From: Ramlibacter aquaticus
GTDB lineage: Bacteria > Pseudomonadota > Gammaproteobacteria > Burkholderiales > Burkholderiaceae_C
Length of the DNA stretch: 61,507 bases
Assembly (NCBI RefSeq): GCF_015159745.1
Contig: NZ_JADDOJ010000014.1
Coordinates: 1 to 61,507 of the forward strand
Direction: 5' to 3'
The translations under genes were made by a program, and so were the position numbers. This document shows, piece by piece, positions 45,676 through 55,376 of the stretch (within the stretch, counting starts at the first letter, position 1; each line of letters begins with the position of its first letter). The notes beneath the pieces were generated by a model. That model was not told the DNA's origin. It did no database searches and worked only from the letters and a program-made list of their open reading frames with translations.

Positions 45676-47808
45676 TCAGCGAGCTGCTGCCTTGTCGGAA
45701 ATCATCTTCGGCGTGATGAACACCAGCATCTCCTTTTTGTTGGAGGTGCGGGTGCGCGTCTTGAACAGGTTGCCCAGGGCGGGGATGTCGCCCAGCAGGG
45801 GCACCTTGCCTTCGCTGTCCTGTTCCTCGAGGGTGAAGATGCCACCGATCACCACGGTGCCGCCGTTCTCCACCAGCACCTGCGTCTTGATGTGCTTGGT
45901 GTCGATGGCGACGCCCGCGGCCGTGGTCTCGCCGCGGCTGTCCTTGTTGATGTCCAGGTCCAGGATAATGTTGCCCTCGGGCGTGATCTGGGGCGTGACC
46001 TCGAGCTTGAGCGCCGCCTTGCGGAAGGACACCGAGGTGGCCCCGCTGGAGGTCGCCTGCTGGTACGGGAATTCCGTGCCCTGCTCGATCAGCGCCTTGG
46101 TCTTGTCGGCAGTCACCAGGCGCGGGCTGGAGACCAGCTTGCCCTTGCCGTCGGCTTCCATCGCCGACAGCTCCAGGTTCAGGAAGCGGTTGGCCGCCGC
46201 GTTGAACAGGGAGATCGCGAAGGTGCCCGGCGTGTAGCCGGACTGCGCCAGCGCCGGCAGGTTGATGAAGCTGGTGTTGGAAGAGTTCAGCGGCAGGTTC
46301 TGCTCGCGGGTGGTCGAAGAGACGGCGTCGTAGGAGCCGCCCAGGGCCACGCGGTTGCCGTTGCCCACGGAATAGCCGGGGTCGCCGCCGTTGATGCCGC
46401 GCTGGTCGCTGCCACCCAGGCGCACGCCCAGCGAGCGGCCGAAGGTGTCGGACGCCTCGACGATGCGGGCCTCGATCAGCACCTGGCGCTGCGGGATGTC
46501 CAGCTTGGTGATCAGGTCCTGCACCTGCTCCAGCTTGGAGGGGATGTCGGTGACGAAGAGCTGGTTGGTGCGGGCCTCGGGGATCACGCTGCCGCGAGCG
46601 GTCAGCAGCCGCGCGCTGACCACGCCGGGCGTCCCGGCGCCGCCGGTCAGCTGGGCGGCGATGTCGGCCGCCTTGCTGTAATTGAGCTGGAAGGACTGGG
46701 TGCGCACCGGCTCCAGCGACTGGATGGTGGCGCGCGATTCGAGCTCCAGCTTCTCCTTGGCGGCGATCTCCTCCTTGGGGGCGATCCACAGCACGTTGCC
46801 GGTCTTGCGCATGCCCAGGCCCTTGGCCTGCAGCACGATGTCCAGGGCCTGGTCCCAGGGCACATCCTTCAGGCGCAGGGTGACCGCACCCGTGACGGAG
46901 TCGGAGGTGACCACGTTGAAGTTGGTGAAGTCGGCGATGACCTGCAGCAGCGCGCGCACTTCGATGTTCTGGAAGTTCAGCGAGAGCTTCTCACCCGCGA
47001 AGCCGGGGCCCGCGGTCAGCTTGGAGGGATCGGCCTTGACCTGGCGGACCTCGACCACGAACTGGTTGTCGCTCTGGTAGGCGCTGTGCTCCCAGGCGCC
47101 CTTGGGCTCGATGACCATGCGCACGCGGTCGCCGACCTGGGTGGTGGTCACCATCTGGACGGGGGTGCCGAAGTCCGAGACGTCCAGCTTGCGGCGCAGG
47201 CCCTCGGGCAGTGAGGATTTCAGGAAATCGACCACCAGGTTCTGGCCCTGCTGGCGGATGTCCACGCCGACCTGGCTGTTCGGCAGCGAGACGACCACGC
47301 GGCCGGCGCTGTCCGCGCCGCGGCGGAAGTCGAGGTCGCGCAGCGGCAGCATGTCGGTGTTGCGGCTTTCCGCGAACATGGGCTGGGCGCCAGGCCTGGG
47401 GCTGGCGACCGCGGTGGGCTCGAAGACCACCAGCAGGGCCTTGTCCTGCAGTTGGGCCTTGTAGGCCGCCGGAGCGTTCAGGTTCAGCACCACGCGCGTG
47501 CGGTCACCCGATTGCACGACGTTGACCGAGCGCACGTTGCCCTGGTTGATCTCCACCGTGTTGCGGCCCATGCCGTTGCCGGCGTTGGGGATGTCCAGCG
47601 CGACACGCGCCGGGGCCTGGATGGCGAAGCCCGCGGGCACGGCCTTCAGCGGTTCCGAGAATTCGATGCGGACGACTTCCGCGCCGCCTTGCACCGTGCT
47701 GCTCACGGACTGGACGACAGCCTCGGCCGATGCCGCCAGGGAGGCGAGCGCCAGCACGGCTCCCACCAGGGCCCGGCCGCAGCGTCCGGCGATCAGGTTC
47801 TTCTTCAT
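45676..47808 (-). CDS. pilQ: Type IV pilus secretin PilQ
   Basis: 710 residues. Signal peptide (about 1-29), one or two AMIN domains (VQSVSSTVQGGAEVVRIEFSE, VVVDFLKSSLPEGLRRKL), then the secretin/TonB short domain (LSLNFQNIEVRALLQVIADF), N1 domain and the secretin beta-barrel (VLIEARIVEASDTFGRSLGV, GTEFPYQQATSSG, VVIGGIFTLEEQD). Outer-membrane channel for pilus extrusion and DNA uptake. Confidence 0.97.
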   Translation of the reverse strand: MKKNLIAGRCGRALVGAVLALASLAASAEAVVQSVSSTVQGGAEVVRIEFSEPLKAVPAGFAIQAPARVALDIPNAGNGMGRNTVEINQGNVRSVNVVQSGDRTRVVLNLNAPAAYKAQLQDKALLVVFEPTAVASPRPGAQPMFAESRNTDMLPLRDLDFRRGADSAGRVVVSLPNSQVGVDIRQQGQNLVVDFLKSSLPEGLRRKLDVSDFGTPVQMVTTTQVGDRVRMVIEPKGAWEHSAYQSDNQFVVEVRQVKADPSKLTAGPGFAGEKLSLNFQNIEVRALLQVIADFTNFNVVTSDSVTGAVTLRLKDVPWDQALDIVLQAKGLGMRKTGNVLWIAPKEEIAAKEKLELESRATIQSLEPVRTQSFQLNYSKAADIAAQLTGGAGTPGVVSARLLTARGSVIPEARTNQLFVTDIPSKLEQVQDLITKLDIPQRQVLIEARIVEASDTFGRSLGVRLGGSDQRGINGGDPGYSVGNGNRVALGGSYDAVSSTTREQNLPLNSSNTSFINLPALAQSGYTPGTFAISLFNAAANRFLNLELSAMEADGKGKLVSSPRLVTADKTKALIEQGTEFPYQQATSSGATSVSFRKAALKLEVTPQITPEGNIILDLDINKDSRGETTAAGVAIDTKHIKTQVLVENGGTVVIGGIFTLEEQDSEGKVPLLGDIPALGNLFKTRTRTSNKKEMLVFITPKMISDKAAAR

Positions 47809-48347
47809 TTGGACCTCTCTTGCAGTTGCAGCGTCGCCGGGCGTTCAATCCACTCGCCCGAGGCGTCCTGCACGATCTCGCGCAGGCTCACCTCCGTCTC
47901 GCTCACCTTGGTGATCTTTCCGTAGTTCTGGCCCAGGTAGTTGCCCGGGCGCACCTGGTAGATCAGGTTGTCGACCCGCACCAGGGCCACCGGCGAGCCC
48001 TGCTTGATCAGCGAACCGACCATGGTCATCGCGTCCAGCGGGTAGGCCTCCAGCGGCTCCTTGCGGCGTGCCAGTTCGGGCGCGACCAGGGCCGCGCTGG
48101 AGGTGGACTGGGTCGACTCGCGCTTGAGCGCCTGGGTCAGCTTGAGGTTGCTGAAGGGGTCGGTGGCCGACTCTTCGGTGTAGGGCTCGGGAACGTATTT
48201 CTTGGGCTCGGGGATGGGCTTGACGCTGGGCTTGGTGGACTGGCGCTGGGCGGCCATCCACTGGCGCAGTTCGTCCTGCTGCGAGGAGCCGCAGCCGGCC
48301 AGGGCCGCGGCGGCGAGCACGAGGGCGAGTGTGCGGTGGGCGTTCAT
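47805..48347 (-). CDS. pilP: Type IV pilus inner-membrane lipoprotein PilP
   Basis: 180 residues. Lipobox LAGC, lipidated C19; a flexible Pro/Lys linker, then the beta-sandwich PLDAMTMVGSLIKQGSPVALVRVDNLIYQV and GNYLGQNYGKI. PilP links PilNO to PilQ. Overlaps pilQ and pilO by four bases each. Confidence 0.95.
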   Translation of the reverse strand: MNAHRTLALVLAAAALAGCGSSQQDELRQWMAAQRQSTKPSVKPIPEPKKYVPEPYTEESATDPFSNLKLTQALKRESTQSTSSAALVAPELARRKEPLEAYPLDAMTMVGSLIKQGSPVALVRVDNLIYQVRPGNYLGQNYGKITKVSETEVSLREIVQDASGEWIERPATLQLQERSK

Positions 48348-49033
48348 TTCTTGGCCGGCGCCTTCTTCTCGGTGGCCTTGCGCTGGGCGGCGACTTCGTC
48401 CGCGTCCAGGTAGCGGAAGGTCTTGGCTGTGGCCTCCATGGCCAAACTGCCGTCCTTGGCCGTGGACGGCGTCACCGCCAGGTTGTTCAGCGTGACGATG
48501 CGCGAGAGGTTGGCGATGTCCGACGCGAACGCGCCGATGTCGTGGTAGCGGCCGGTGACGCGCAGAGTGATGGGAAGCTCGGCGTAGTAATCCTTGACGC
48601 TGACCTGGCCAGGACGGAAGAGCTCGAAGCTGAGGCTGCGGCCCAGGCCGGCCTGGTTGATGTCGGACAGCAGGGCGTCCATCTCGGCCTTGCTGGGCAG
48701 CTGCTTCTCGAGCTGGGTGACGTACTGCTGCACCTGCTCGCGCTGCTTGCGCAGCGCCTCCAGGTTGACCGCCTGCCCGAGCTTGGACTTGAAGTCGTCG
48801 CGCAGGCTGAGCTCCTTCTTGCGCTCGACCTCCAGCTCGTCGTCGGAACTGCTGAGCCAGACGAACCAGAGCGCCACCACGATCAGCGCCATCACGGCGA
48901 CGAAGAGCAGGGAGCGCGGCAGCAGCGGCCAGCTCGAGGGGTCGTTGGGGTCCAGGCCGCGGAACTGCGACGACACCGAGGCCTGCAGGGCCTTGAGGTC
49001 GACGGCGGGCGCCTTCTTGGTGGTGGTCGCCAT
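48344..49033 (-). CDS. pilO: Type IV pilus assembly protein PilO
   Basis: 229 residues. One membrane helix (LLFVAVMALIVVALWFVWL), then coiled coil and a ferredoxin-like periplasmic domain (ELPITLRVTGRYHDIGAFASDIANLSRIVTL). Heterodimer with PilN. Confidence 0.95.
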   Translation of the reverse strand: MATTTKKAPAVDLKALQASVSSQFRGLDPNDPSSWPLLPRSLLFVAVMALIVVALWFVWLSSSDDELEVERKKELSLRDDFKSKLGQAVNLEALRKQREQVQQYVTQLEKQLPSKAEMDALLSDINQAGLGRSLSFELFRPGQVSVKDYYAELPITLRVTGRYHDIGAFASDIANLSRIVTLNNLAVTPSTAKDGSLAMEATAKTFRYLDADEVAAQRKATEKKAPAKK

Positions 49034-49035
49034 GG

Positions 49036-49674
49036 TCAGCTCCTGGCCGGTGCGGAGGCACCGGAGGCGGCGGCGGCCGCGCCGCTGGCGCCGCTGGCCG
49101 CCTTCTGGGCCTCGGCGGTGCGAAGCAGCCGGGCCTTCAAGGTGAAGTTCGAGACGCGGCGCTGGTCGCGCGGCGCGAGGTTGACGGTGGACGCGGTGAT
49201 CTCGACCAGTTCGGGCTTGGTCAGCCAGGGGCTGCGGCCGCCCAGGTTGCGCAGAAGCTCGGAGACGCGCTCGTTGGACTGCGCGGTGCCGATGATGGTC
49301 ACGGTCTGGTTGTCCTGCTTCATGCTGGTGATGTAGACGCCGTCGGGCAGCTCGGCGACCATCTCGTTGAGCAGGTGGACCGGCATGTTGCGGTCGGACT
49401 GCAGGTCTTCCACCGCCTGCTGGCGGGCCCGCAGCGCGGCAATCTCGGACTGCAGGTTGGCGATGTCCTTGATCTGCTCGTCCAGGCGCTTGATCTCGGT
49501 CTGCAGCATCTGGTTGGTGGCCTGCTGGGTGGAGATCTGGGCGGCGTACCAGACGTAGATCAGGCCGGCCATCACGCCGCCCGCCAGCGCCGAGGCGCCC
49601 AGCATGGCGTAGAAGGTCTCGCGCCGGCGCTTGCGCGCCGCCTCGCGGTGGGGCAGGAGGTTGATCAGGATCAC
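49036..49674 (-). CDS. pilN: Type IV pilus assembly protein PilN
   Basis: 212 residues. The N-terminal INLLPHREAARKRRRE binds PilM; one membrane helix (FYAMLGASALAGGVMAGLIYVWY) is followed by a coiled coil and a ferredoxin-like domain. The C-terminal Ala/Ser tail is low complexity. Confidence 0.95.
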   Translation of the reverse strand: MILINLLPHREAARKRRRETFYAMLGASALAGGVMAGLIYVWYAAQISTQQATNQMLQTEIKRLDEQIKDIANLQSEIAALRARQQAVEDLQSDRNMPVHLLNEMVAELPDGVYITSMKQDNQTVTIIGTAQSNERVSELLRNLGGRSPWLTKPELVEITASTVNLAPRDQRRVSNFTLKARLLRTAEAQKAASGASGAAAAASGASAPARS

Positions 49675-50750
49675 TGGGGGAACCTCCGCATCGCGAGGCC
49701 GCAGGACGTGAGGTACGACGGGGCCTCGCGCCGCATCTTCTTCTCGCGCACGCCCTCGCCCACGTGCATGCCCTCGAAGGGGTTGGCCAGGCTGCAGGGG
49801 AAGGAGGTCTGCGCGGTGACGGCTTCGGACAGGCCCGGCAGCGCGGCCGAGCCGCCGGCCAGCATGATGTGGTCGACGCGGTTGTGCGGGGTGCTGGTGA
49901 AGAAGAACTGGAGCGCGCGCGCCACTTCCTGGGCCAGGCTGTCCACGAAGGGCTTGAGCACGCCGGCGGCGTAGTCCTCGGGCAGGTCGCCGCTGCGCTT
50001 CTTGGCTTCGGCCTCCTCGGGGGAGAAGCCGTACTGGCGCACGATGAGCTGGGTGAGCTGGGCGCCGCCGAAGGCCTGGTCGCGGTCGTACAGGACCTCG
50101 TCGTTGCGGATGACCTGCATGCTGGTGGTGAAGGCGCCGACCTCGAACAGGGCCACCATGGTGTCCTTGCCCTCGCTGGGCAGCGAGCGGATCAGGCGGC
50201 CGGCCGCCAGTCGGGAGGCATAGGACTCCACGTCCAGCACTACCGGCTTCAGGCCCGCGGCCTCGGCCAGGCCCTGGCGGTCCTGGACCTTTTCCTTGCG
50301 GGAGGCGGCGATCAGCACCTCGACGTCGCCGGCCGAGTTGCTGCTGGGCCCGATGACGCAGAAATCCAGGCTCACCTCATCGAGCGAGAACGGGATGTAC
50401 TGGTTGGCCTCGGCCTCGACCTGGACTTCCAGTTCCTGCTCGCTGAGGCCACCGGGCAGGATGATCTTCTTGGTGATGACGGACGACGGGGGCAGCGCCA
50501 TGGCCACGTTGCGGGTGCGGGTGCCGCTTTTCTTGACCACGCGGCGCATGGCCTCGGCCACCTCGTCGAACTTCTCGACGTTGCCGTCGGTGATCCAGCC
50601 GCGCTCCAGGGGCTCGATGGCGCAGCGTTCGAGGACCAGGTTCCCCTCCTTGTCGCGGCTGAGCTCGACCAGCTTCACGCTGGATGAGCTGATGTCCAAG
50701 CCCAGCAGCGGCGCCGGTTGACGGCTGAATAGCGACCCCAGAGCGATCAA
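49671..50750 (-). CDS. pilM: Type IV pilus actin-like ATPase PilM
   Basis: 359 residues: LLGLDISSSSVKLVELS, ALPPSSVITKKIILP, VEAEANQYIPFSLDEV and the ATP site in IMLAGGSAALPGLSEAV. Cytoplasmic platform that binds PilN. The start codon is TTG (50750-50748) behind AGGAG at 7 bases; no ATG exists near the conserved MIALGSLF start. Confidence 0.95.
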   Translation of the reverse strand: MIALGSLFSRQPAPLLGLDISSSSVKLVELSRDKEGNLVLERCAIEPLERGWITDGNVEKFDEVAEAMRRVVKKSGTRTRNVAMALPPSSVITKKIILPGGLSEQELEVQVEAEANQYIPFSLDEVSLDFCVIGPSSNSAGDVEVLIAASRKEKVQDRQGLAEAAGLKPVVLDVESYASRLAAGRLIRSLPSEGKDTMVALFEVGAFTTSMQVIRNDEVLYDRDQAFGGAQLTQLIVRQYGFSPEEAEAKKRSGDLPEDYAAGVLKPFVDSLAQEVARALQFFFTSTPHNRVDHIMLAGGSAALPGLSEAVTAQTSFPCSLANPFEGMHVGEGVREKKMRREAPSYLTSCGLAMRRFPQ

Positions 50751-51016
50751 GTTGAGTCTCCTGGAACGCCTTTATTTCAAGGCGTAACAAACTTAAGATT
50801 TCACTTCAATGCTAGCAGTAAGGTCCTTATCGGAAAAGGATTTTTCAGGTTTAGCCCCTACGTCCCGTTGCCAAAAACCGACGAGCTGTCCTGCCATACT
50901 GTGAACCGGTCACATCCTCATCCATCCGACAGGAGGACGCCAGAGCCAGCCCGGAATTGGCCGTGTCCGGATGTGACTGAATCTCGATAATGTCGTCCGG
51001 ACGCAACTCGAAGCCT
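50751..51016. promoter_or_regulatory. Divergent pilM/PBP1A intergenic region
   Basis: Towards pilM an extended -10 (TGCTAGCAT, minus strand, about 50805-50813) has a weak -35 TTTTCC 17 bases upstream. A hairpin ACGCCTT/AAGGCGT with 6-base loop (50766-50785) lies in the pilM leader 16 bases before the TTG start. Towards PBP1A, GATAAT (50986-50991) is a plausible -10 box. An isolated AGGAGG near 50932 has no start codon after it. Confidence 0.4.
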
Positions 51017-53431
51017 ATGCCCCCCGACCAAGAATCCGGCCGCGCAGCGCCGCCGCCCCCCTCGCCGCGGCGCCCCCGGTCCCTGCTCGGCCGAGCCTTC
51101 CTCTGGCTGGTCGGCATCGGCCTGGCCGGTACTGTCTCCGTGCTCATCGTGGTGGCGGTCGCCCTGTCCGTCGCCTATCCCAACCTGCCCGACGTGTCCG
51201 ACCTGCAGGACTACCGGCCCAAGCTGCCGCTGCGGGTCTACTCGTCGGACGGCGTGCTGATCGGCGAATTCGGCGAAGAGCGGCGCAGCCTGACCCCGAT
51301 CGCCGAAATCCCGCAGGTGATGAAGAACGCCGTGCTGGCCATCGAGGACGCGCGCTTCTATTCGCACGGCGGCGTGGACTACATCGGCATGCTGCGCGCG
51401 GCCATCGCCAACCTGGGCCGGGCCAAGAGCCAGGGCGCCTCCACCATCACCATGCAGGTGGCCCGCAACGTCTACCTCTCTTCCGAGAAGACATTCACCC
51501 GCAAGCTCTACGAGGTGCTGCTGACCTTCAAGCTGGAGCACACGCTCAGCAAGGACCAGATCCTCGAGATCTACATGAACCAGATCTACCTGGGCAACCG
51601 GGCCTACGGGTTCGCGGCGGCCTCGGAGACCTATTTCGGCAAGCCCATGAAGGAGCTCACCGTCGCCGAGGCGGCGATGCTGGCCGGGCTGCCCAAGGCC
51701 CCCTCGGCCTACAACCCCATCAGCAACCCCGAACGGGCGCGCACCCGCCAGCAGTACATCATCGACCGCATGGAGGAGAACCACTTCATCAGCGCGGCGC
51801 AGGCCGCGGCGGCGAAGCAGCAGGAACTCCACATCCGCTCGGCCGCCGACGACACCCGGGCGCATGCCGACTACGTGGCCGAGATGGTGCGCCAGCTGGT
51901 GTTCGCCCAGTACGGCGACGATGCGTACACCCGCGGGCTGAACGTCTACACCACCCTCAATGCCGTGCAGCAGGAGGCCGCGTACAAGGCCCTGCGCAAG
52001 GGCATCATGGACTACGAGAAGCGGCAGATCTACCGCGGCCCGGAGGAGTTCATCGAGCTGCCGGCCGCCGCCAAGGACCGCGAGGAGGCGATCGACGACG
52101 CGCTGGGCGACCACCCCGACAACGGCGACGTGATGTCGGCCGTGGTGCTGGAGGCCTCGCCCAAGAAGATCGTGGCGGAGCGCCAGGGCGGCGAGCGCCT
52201 GGAAATCGTCGGCGAAGGGCTGCGCCCGGCCCAGTCCGGCCTGCTGGACAAGGCCCAGCCCAAGGTGAAGATCCGTCCCGGCGCCGTGATCCGGGTGATG
52301 AAGACGCCCAAGAACACCTGGGAGATCACCCAGCTGCCCGAGGTCGAGGGCGCCTTCGTCGCCGCGGACCCGCGCGACGGCGCGATCCACGCCCTGGTCG
52401 GCGGTTTCGACTTCAACAAGAACAAGTTCAACCACGTCACCCAGGCCTGGCGCCAGCCGGGCTCCGGCTTCAAGCCCTTCATCTACTCGGCGGCGCTGGA
52501 GAAGGGCTTCACGCCCACCACCATCGTCAACGACGCGCCGCTGTTCTTCGACGCCGGCGTCACCGGCGGCCAGCCCTGGGAGCCCAAGAACTACGACGGC
52601 AAGTTCGAGGGCCCGATGCCGCTGCACACCGCGCTGGCGAAGTCCAAGAACATGGTGTCCATCCGCATCCTGCAGGCCGTGGGCACCCAGACGGCGCAGG
52701 AATGGATCTCGCGCTTCGGCTTCGACCCCGAGAAGCACCCGCCCTACCTCACCATGGCCCTGGGCGCCGGCTCGGTCACGCCCATGCAGATGGCGATGGG
52801 CTACTCGGTCTTCGCCAACGGCGGCTTCCGCGTCAACCCCTGGCTGATCAGCCGCATCACCGACCAGAAGGGCAAGGTGCTGGTGGAAAGCCAGCCGCCC
52901 CTGCCCAACGAGTCGGTGCGCGCCATCGACGCCCGCAACGCCTTCATCATGGAGCGCCTGCTGCAGGAGGTGGCGCGCTCGGGCACGGCGGCGCGGGCGC
53001 AGGCCATGCTCAAGCGGCCCGACCTGTACGGCAAGACGGGCACCACCAACGACTCCATCGACACCTGGTTCAACGGCTTCCAGCCCAGCCTGGTGGCCAT
53101 CGTCTGGATGGGTTACGACCAGCCGCGCTCCCTGGGCGACCGTGAAACCGGCGGCGGCCTCAGCCTGCCGGTGTGGATCGACTTCATGCAGACCGCGCTC
53201 AAGGGCGTGCCCGTGATGGAGCCGACCCCGCCCGAAGGCGTGGTGAACGTCAACGGCGAGTGGTACTACGACGAGTACGCGCGCGGCGGCGGCGTGGCCA
53301 GCCTGGGCGGTGCGAGCGATGCGGCCGCGGCGCCCGCCGCGCCGGCCGGCGGCGACGCCACGGCACCCGCCCGGGCGCCGGCGGCCCCGGTCGAGGAGCG
53401 CAAGAGCATCCTCGACCTGTTCAGGAACTGA
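51017..53431 (+). CDS. mrcA: Penicillin-binding protein 1A (bifunctional class A PBP)
   Basis: 804 residues. Membrane helix at about 28-52; GT51 glycosyltransferase with catalytic E110 (AIEDARFYSHGGVD) and GASTITMQVARN; an OB-like insert; transpeptidase with SGFK (QPGSGFKPFIYS), SKN (ALAKSKNMVS) and KTGTTND. C-terminal Ala/Pro low-complexity tail. I choose ATG 51017 because GATAAT at 50986 would be the -10 box; ATG 50990 overlaps that box and would add nine residues. Confidence 0.93.
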   Translation: MPPDQESGRAAPPPPSPRRPRSLLGRAFLWLVGIGLAGTVSVLIVVAVALSVAYPNLPDVSDLQDYRPKLPLRVYSSDGVLIGEFGEERRSLTPIAEIPQVMKNAVLAIEDARFYSHGGVDYIGMLRAAIANLGRAKSQGASTITMQVARNVYLSSEKTFTRKLYEVLLTFKLEHTLSKDQILEIYMNQIYLGNRAYGFAAASETYFGKPMKELTVAEAAMLAGLPKAPSAYNPISNPERARTRQQYIIDRMEENHFISAAQAAAAKQQELHIRSAADDTRAHADYVAEMVRQLVFAQYGDDAYTRGLNVYTTLNAVQQEAAYKALRKGIMDYEKRQIYRGPEEFIELPAAAKDREEAIDDALGDHPDNGDVMSAVVLEASPKKIVAERQGGERLEIVGEGLRPAQSGLLDKAQPKVKIRPGAVIRVMKTPKNTWEITQLPEVEGAFVAADPRDGAIHALVGGFDFNKNKFNHVTQAWRQPGSGFKPFIYSAALEKGFTPTTIVNDAPLFFDAGVTGGQPWEPKNYDGKFEGPMPLHTALAKSKNMVSIRILQAVGTQTAQEWISRFGFDPEKHPPYLTMALGAGSVTPMQMAMGYSVFANGGFRVNPWLISRITDQKGKVLVESQPPLPNESVRAIDARNAFIMERLLQEVARSGTAARAQAMLKRPDLYGKTGTTNDSIDTWFNGFQPSLVAIVWMGYDQPRSLGDRETGGGLSLPVWIDFMQTALKGVPVMEPTPPEGVVNVNGEWYYDEYARGGGVASLGGASDAAAAPAAPAGGDATAPARAPAAPVEERKSILDLFRN

Positions 53432-53443
53432 GGGGCAGGCGCC

Positions 53444-53770
53444 TCAGGCGAAGCGAAGCTGCAGGCCGGCCTGGGCGCTGGCCTGGGCGCTCAGTTCCTC
53501 GAAGAACTCGCCGGGGCCCTTGGTGTCGCGCCAGGCGCTGCCGTCGAAGCGGTAGTGGAAGCCGCCGGCCCGCGCCGCCAGCCACACCTCGTGCAGCGGC
53601 TTCTGCAGGTTGACGACGATCTGGCTGCCCTTGGGGAAGGTCAGCGTGATCATCCCGCCCACGCGCTGGTTGTCGATGTCCGCATCGGTCTCGTCGTTGA
53701 TCTCGTCGCAGCGGGCCTCGATGCGCGCCAGCAGCGCCTCGGCGCGGTCCATGAACTCGGAATCGGTCAT
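53444..53770 (-). CDS. cyaY: Iron donor protein CyaY (frataxin)
   Basis: 108 residues: acidic first helix ([38 protein letters not shown]), [28 protein letters not shown], and [15 protein letters not shown]. Regulates or feeds iron to IscS/IscU. It is divergent from lptM-lysA, a common arrangement. A -10-like TACACT lies at 53815-53810. Confidence 0.95.
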   Translation of the reverse strand: MTDSEFMDRAEALLARIEARCDEINDETDADIDNQRVGGMITLTFPKGSQIVVNLQKPLHEVWLAARAGGFHYRFDGSAWRDTKGPGEFFEELSAQASAQAGLQLRFA

Positions 53771-53861
53771 CGTGTTGCTCGGGCAGCCCGTTGCGGGCCT
53801 GGGCCCCGGAGTGTAGTGGAGCGGCAAAGACCGCACCGCCAGGGCCAGGCGGGCCCGCCCC

Positions 53862-53867
53862 TACAAT
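53862..53867 (+). promoter_or_regulatory. Candidate -10 box of lptM-lysA
   Basis: TACAAT, 10 bases before the lptM ATG; the transcript would have a very short leader. No clear -35 box. Confidence 0.45.
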
Positions 53868-53877
53868 TTCGAACCTT

Positions 53878-54102
53878 ATGCCTCCCGAATTCCCCACCCT
53901 GCGCGGCCGCCGCGTCGCACGGTTGTGCCTGCTGCTGTGCGTGGGCGCCCTGCTGGGTGCCTGCGGCCAGCGTGGCCCGCTCTACATTCCCAGCGGCGAG
54001 GCCAGTGCCCAGCGCGCCACGCTGCCCCAGGTGCTGAACCCCCTCCGCGCCGCCTCCAACCCCAGCACCGCCGGCGCCCCCGCGCAGCCGACCCAGCCAT
54101 GA
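53878..54102 (+). CDS. lptM: LPS-assembly lipoprotein LptM (YifL-like)
   Basis: 74 residues. Basic N-terminus, hydrophobic core, lipobox LLGAC with lipidated C29, then the hallmark GQRGPLYIP. LptM aids disulfide maturation of LptD. The stop overlaps lysA (ATGA). Confidence 0.85.
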   Translation: MPPEFPTLRGRRVARLCLLLCVGALLGACGQRGPLYIPSGEASAQRATLPQVLNPLRAASNPSTAGAPAQPTQP

Positions 54103-55376
54103 GCGTCCGTCCCCTTCCCGGCCAACCCCACTTCCACCGCGAGGACGGCGCCCTGCACTGCGAGGGCGTGCCCCTGGCAGCCCTGGCGCGCGAGCACGGC
54201 ACGCCCCTGTTCGTCTACTCCAAGGCGTCCATGCTGGACGCGCTCGCCGCCTACCAGCGCGGCTTCGCGGGCCGCAACGCCCGCATCTGCTTCGCCATGA
54301 AGGCGAACTCCTCGCTGGCCATCCTGCAGCTCTTCGCGCGGGCCGGCTGCGGCTTCGACATCGTCTCCGGCGGCGAACTCGAGCGTGCGCTGGCCGCCGG
54401 GGCCGACCCGTCCCGCATCATCTTCTCGGGCGTCGGCAAGACCCGCGCCGAGATGCGGCGCGCGCTGGACGCCGGCATCGGCTGCTTCAACGTCGAGAGC
54501 GAGGCCGAACTGGAGGTGCTCAGCGCCACCGCCGAGGCCGGCGGCGTCCGGGCGCCGGTGAGCATCCGCGTCAACCCCGACGTGGACCCCAAGACCCACC
54601 CCTACATCTCCACCGGCCTGAAGGGCAACAAGTTCGGCGTCGCCCATGAGGACGCGGTGCGCGTGTACCGGCACGCGGCCTCGCTGCCGGGCCTGCGCGT
54701 GGTGGGCATCGACTGCCACATCGGCTCGCAGATCACCGAGGAGTCGCCCTACCTGGACGCGATGGACCGCATCCTGGACCTGGTGCAGGCCATCGAGGCG
54801 GCCGGCGTGCCGCTCGCGCACATCGACTTCGGCGGCGGCCTGGGCATCCTCTACGGCGAGGACACCCCGCCCGCGGCCGACGAACTCTGGCACAAGCTGC
54901 TGGCCAAGGTGGACGCGCGCGGCATGGGCGGCAAGACGCTGATGATCGAGCCCGGCCGCTCGCTGGTGGGCAACGCCGGCGCCTGCGTGACCGAGGTGCT
55001 GTACCTCAAGCCCGGCGAAAAGAAGAACTTCTGCATCGTCGACGCGGCCATGAACGACCTGCCGCGCCCGGCCATGTACCAGGCCTTCCACGCCATCGAG
55101 CCGCTGCAGGCCGCCGAGGGCCCGGCGCAGACCTGGGACGTGGTGGGCCCGGTGTGCGAGAGCGGCGACTGGATCGGCCGCGACCGCGCGCTGGCGGTCG
55201 CCGCCGGGGACAACCTGGCCGTGATGTCGGCCGGCGCCTACTGCATGAGCATGGCCAGCAACTACAACACCCGGCCGCGCGCGGCCGAGGTGCTGGTGGA
55301 CGGTGACCGCGCCACCCTGATCCGCGAGCGCGAGTCCGTGCAGGACCTGATGCTGCGCGAGCGGCTGCTGCCATGA
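54099..55376 (+). CDS. lysA: Diaminopimelate decarboxylase
   Basis: 425 residues, PLP fold type III. PLP lysine K68 (CFAMKANSSLAIL), FDIVSGGELERAL, GIDCHIGSQI, EPGRSLVGNAG, GPVCESGDWIG, and YCMSMASNYNTRPR. Makes lysine from meso-DAP. Overlaps lptM upstream and the PRTase-HAD gene downstream. Confidence 0.97.
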   Translation: MSVRPLPGQPHFHREDGALHCEGVPLAALAREHGTPLFVYSKASMLDALAAYQRGFAGRNARICFAMKANSSLAILQLFARAGCGFDIVSGGELERALAAGADPSRIIFSGVGKTRAEMRRALDAGIGCFNVESEAELEVLSATAEAGGVRAPVSIRVNPDVDPKTHPYISTGLKGNKFGVAHEDAVRVYRHAASLPGLRVVGIDCHIGSQITEESPYLDAMDRILDLVQAIEAAGVPLAHIDFGGGLGILYGEDTPPAADELWHKLLAKVDARGMGGKTLMIEPGRSLVGNAGACVTEVLYLKPGEKKNFCIVDAAMNDLPRPAMYQAFHAIEPLQAAEGPAQTWDVVGPVCESGDWIGRDRALAVAAGDNLAVMSAGAYCMSMASNYNTRPRAAEVLVDGDRATLIRERESVQDLMLRERLLP

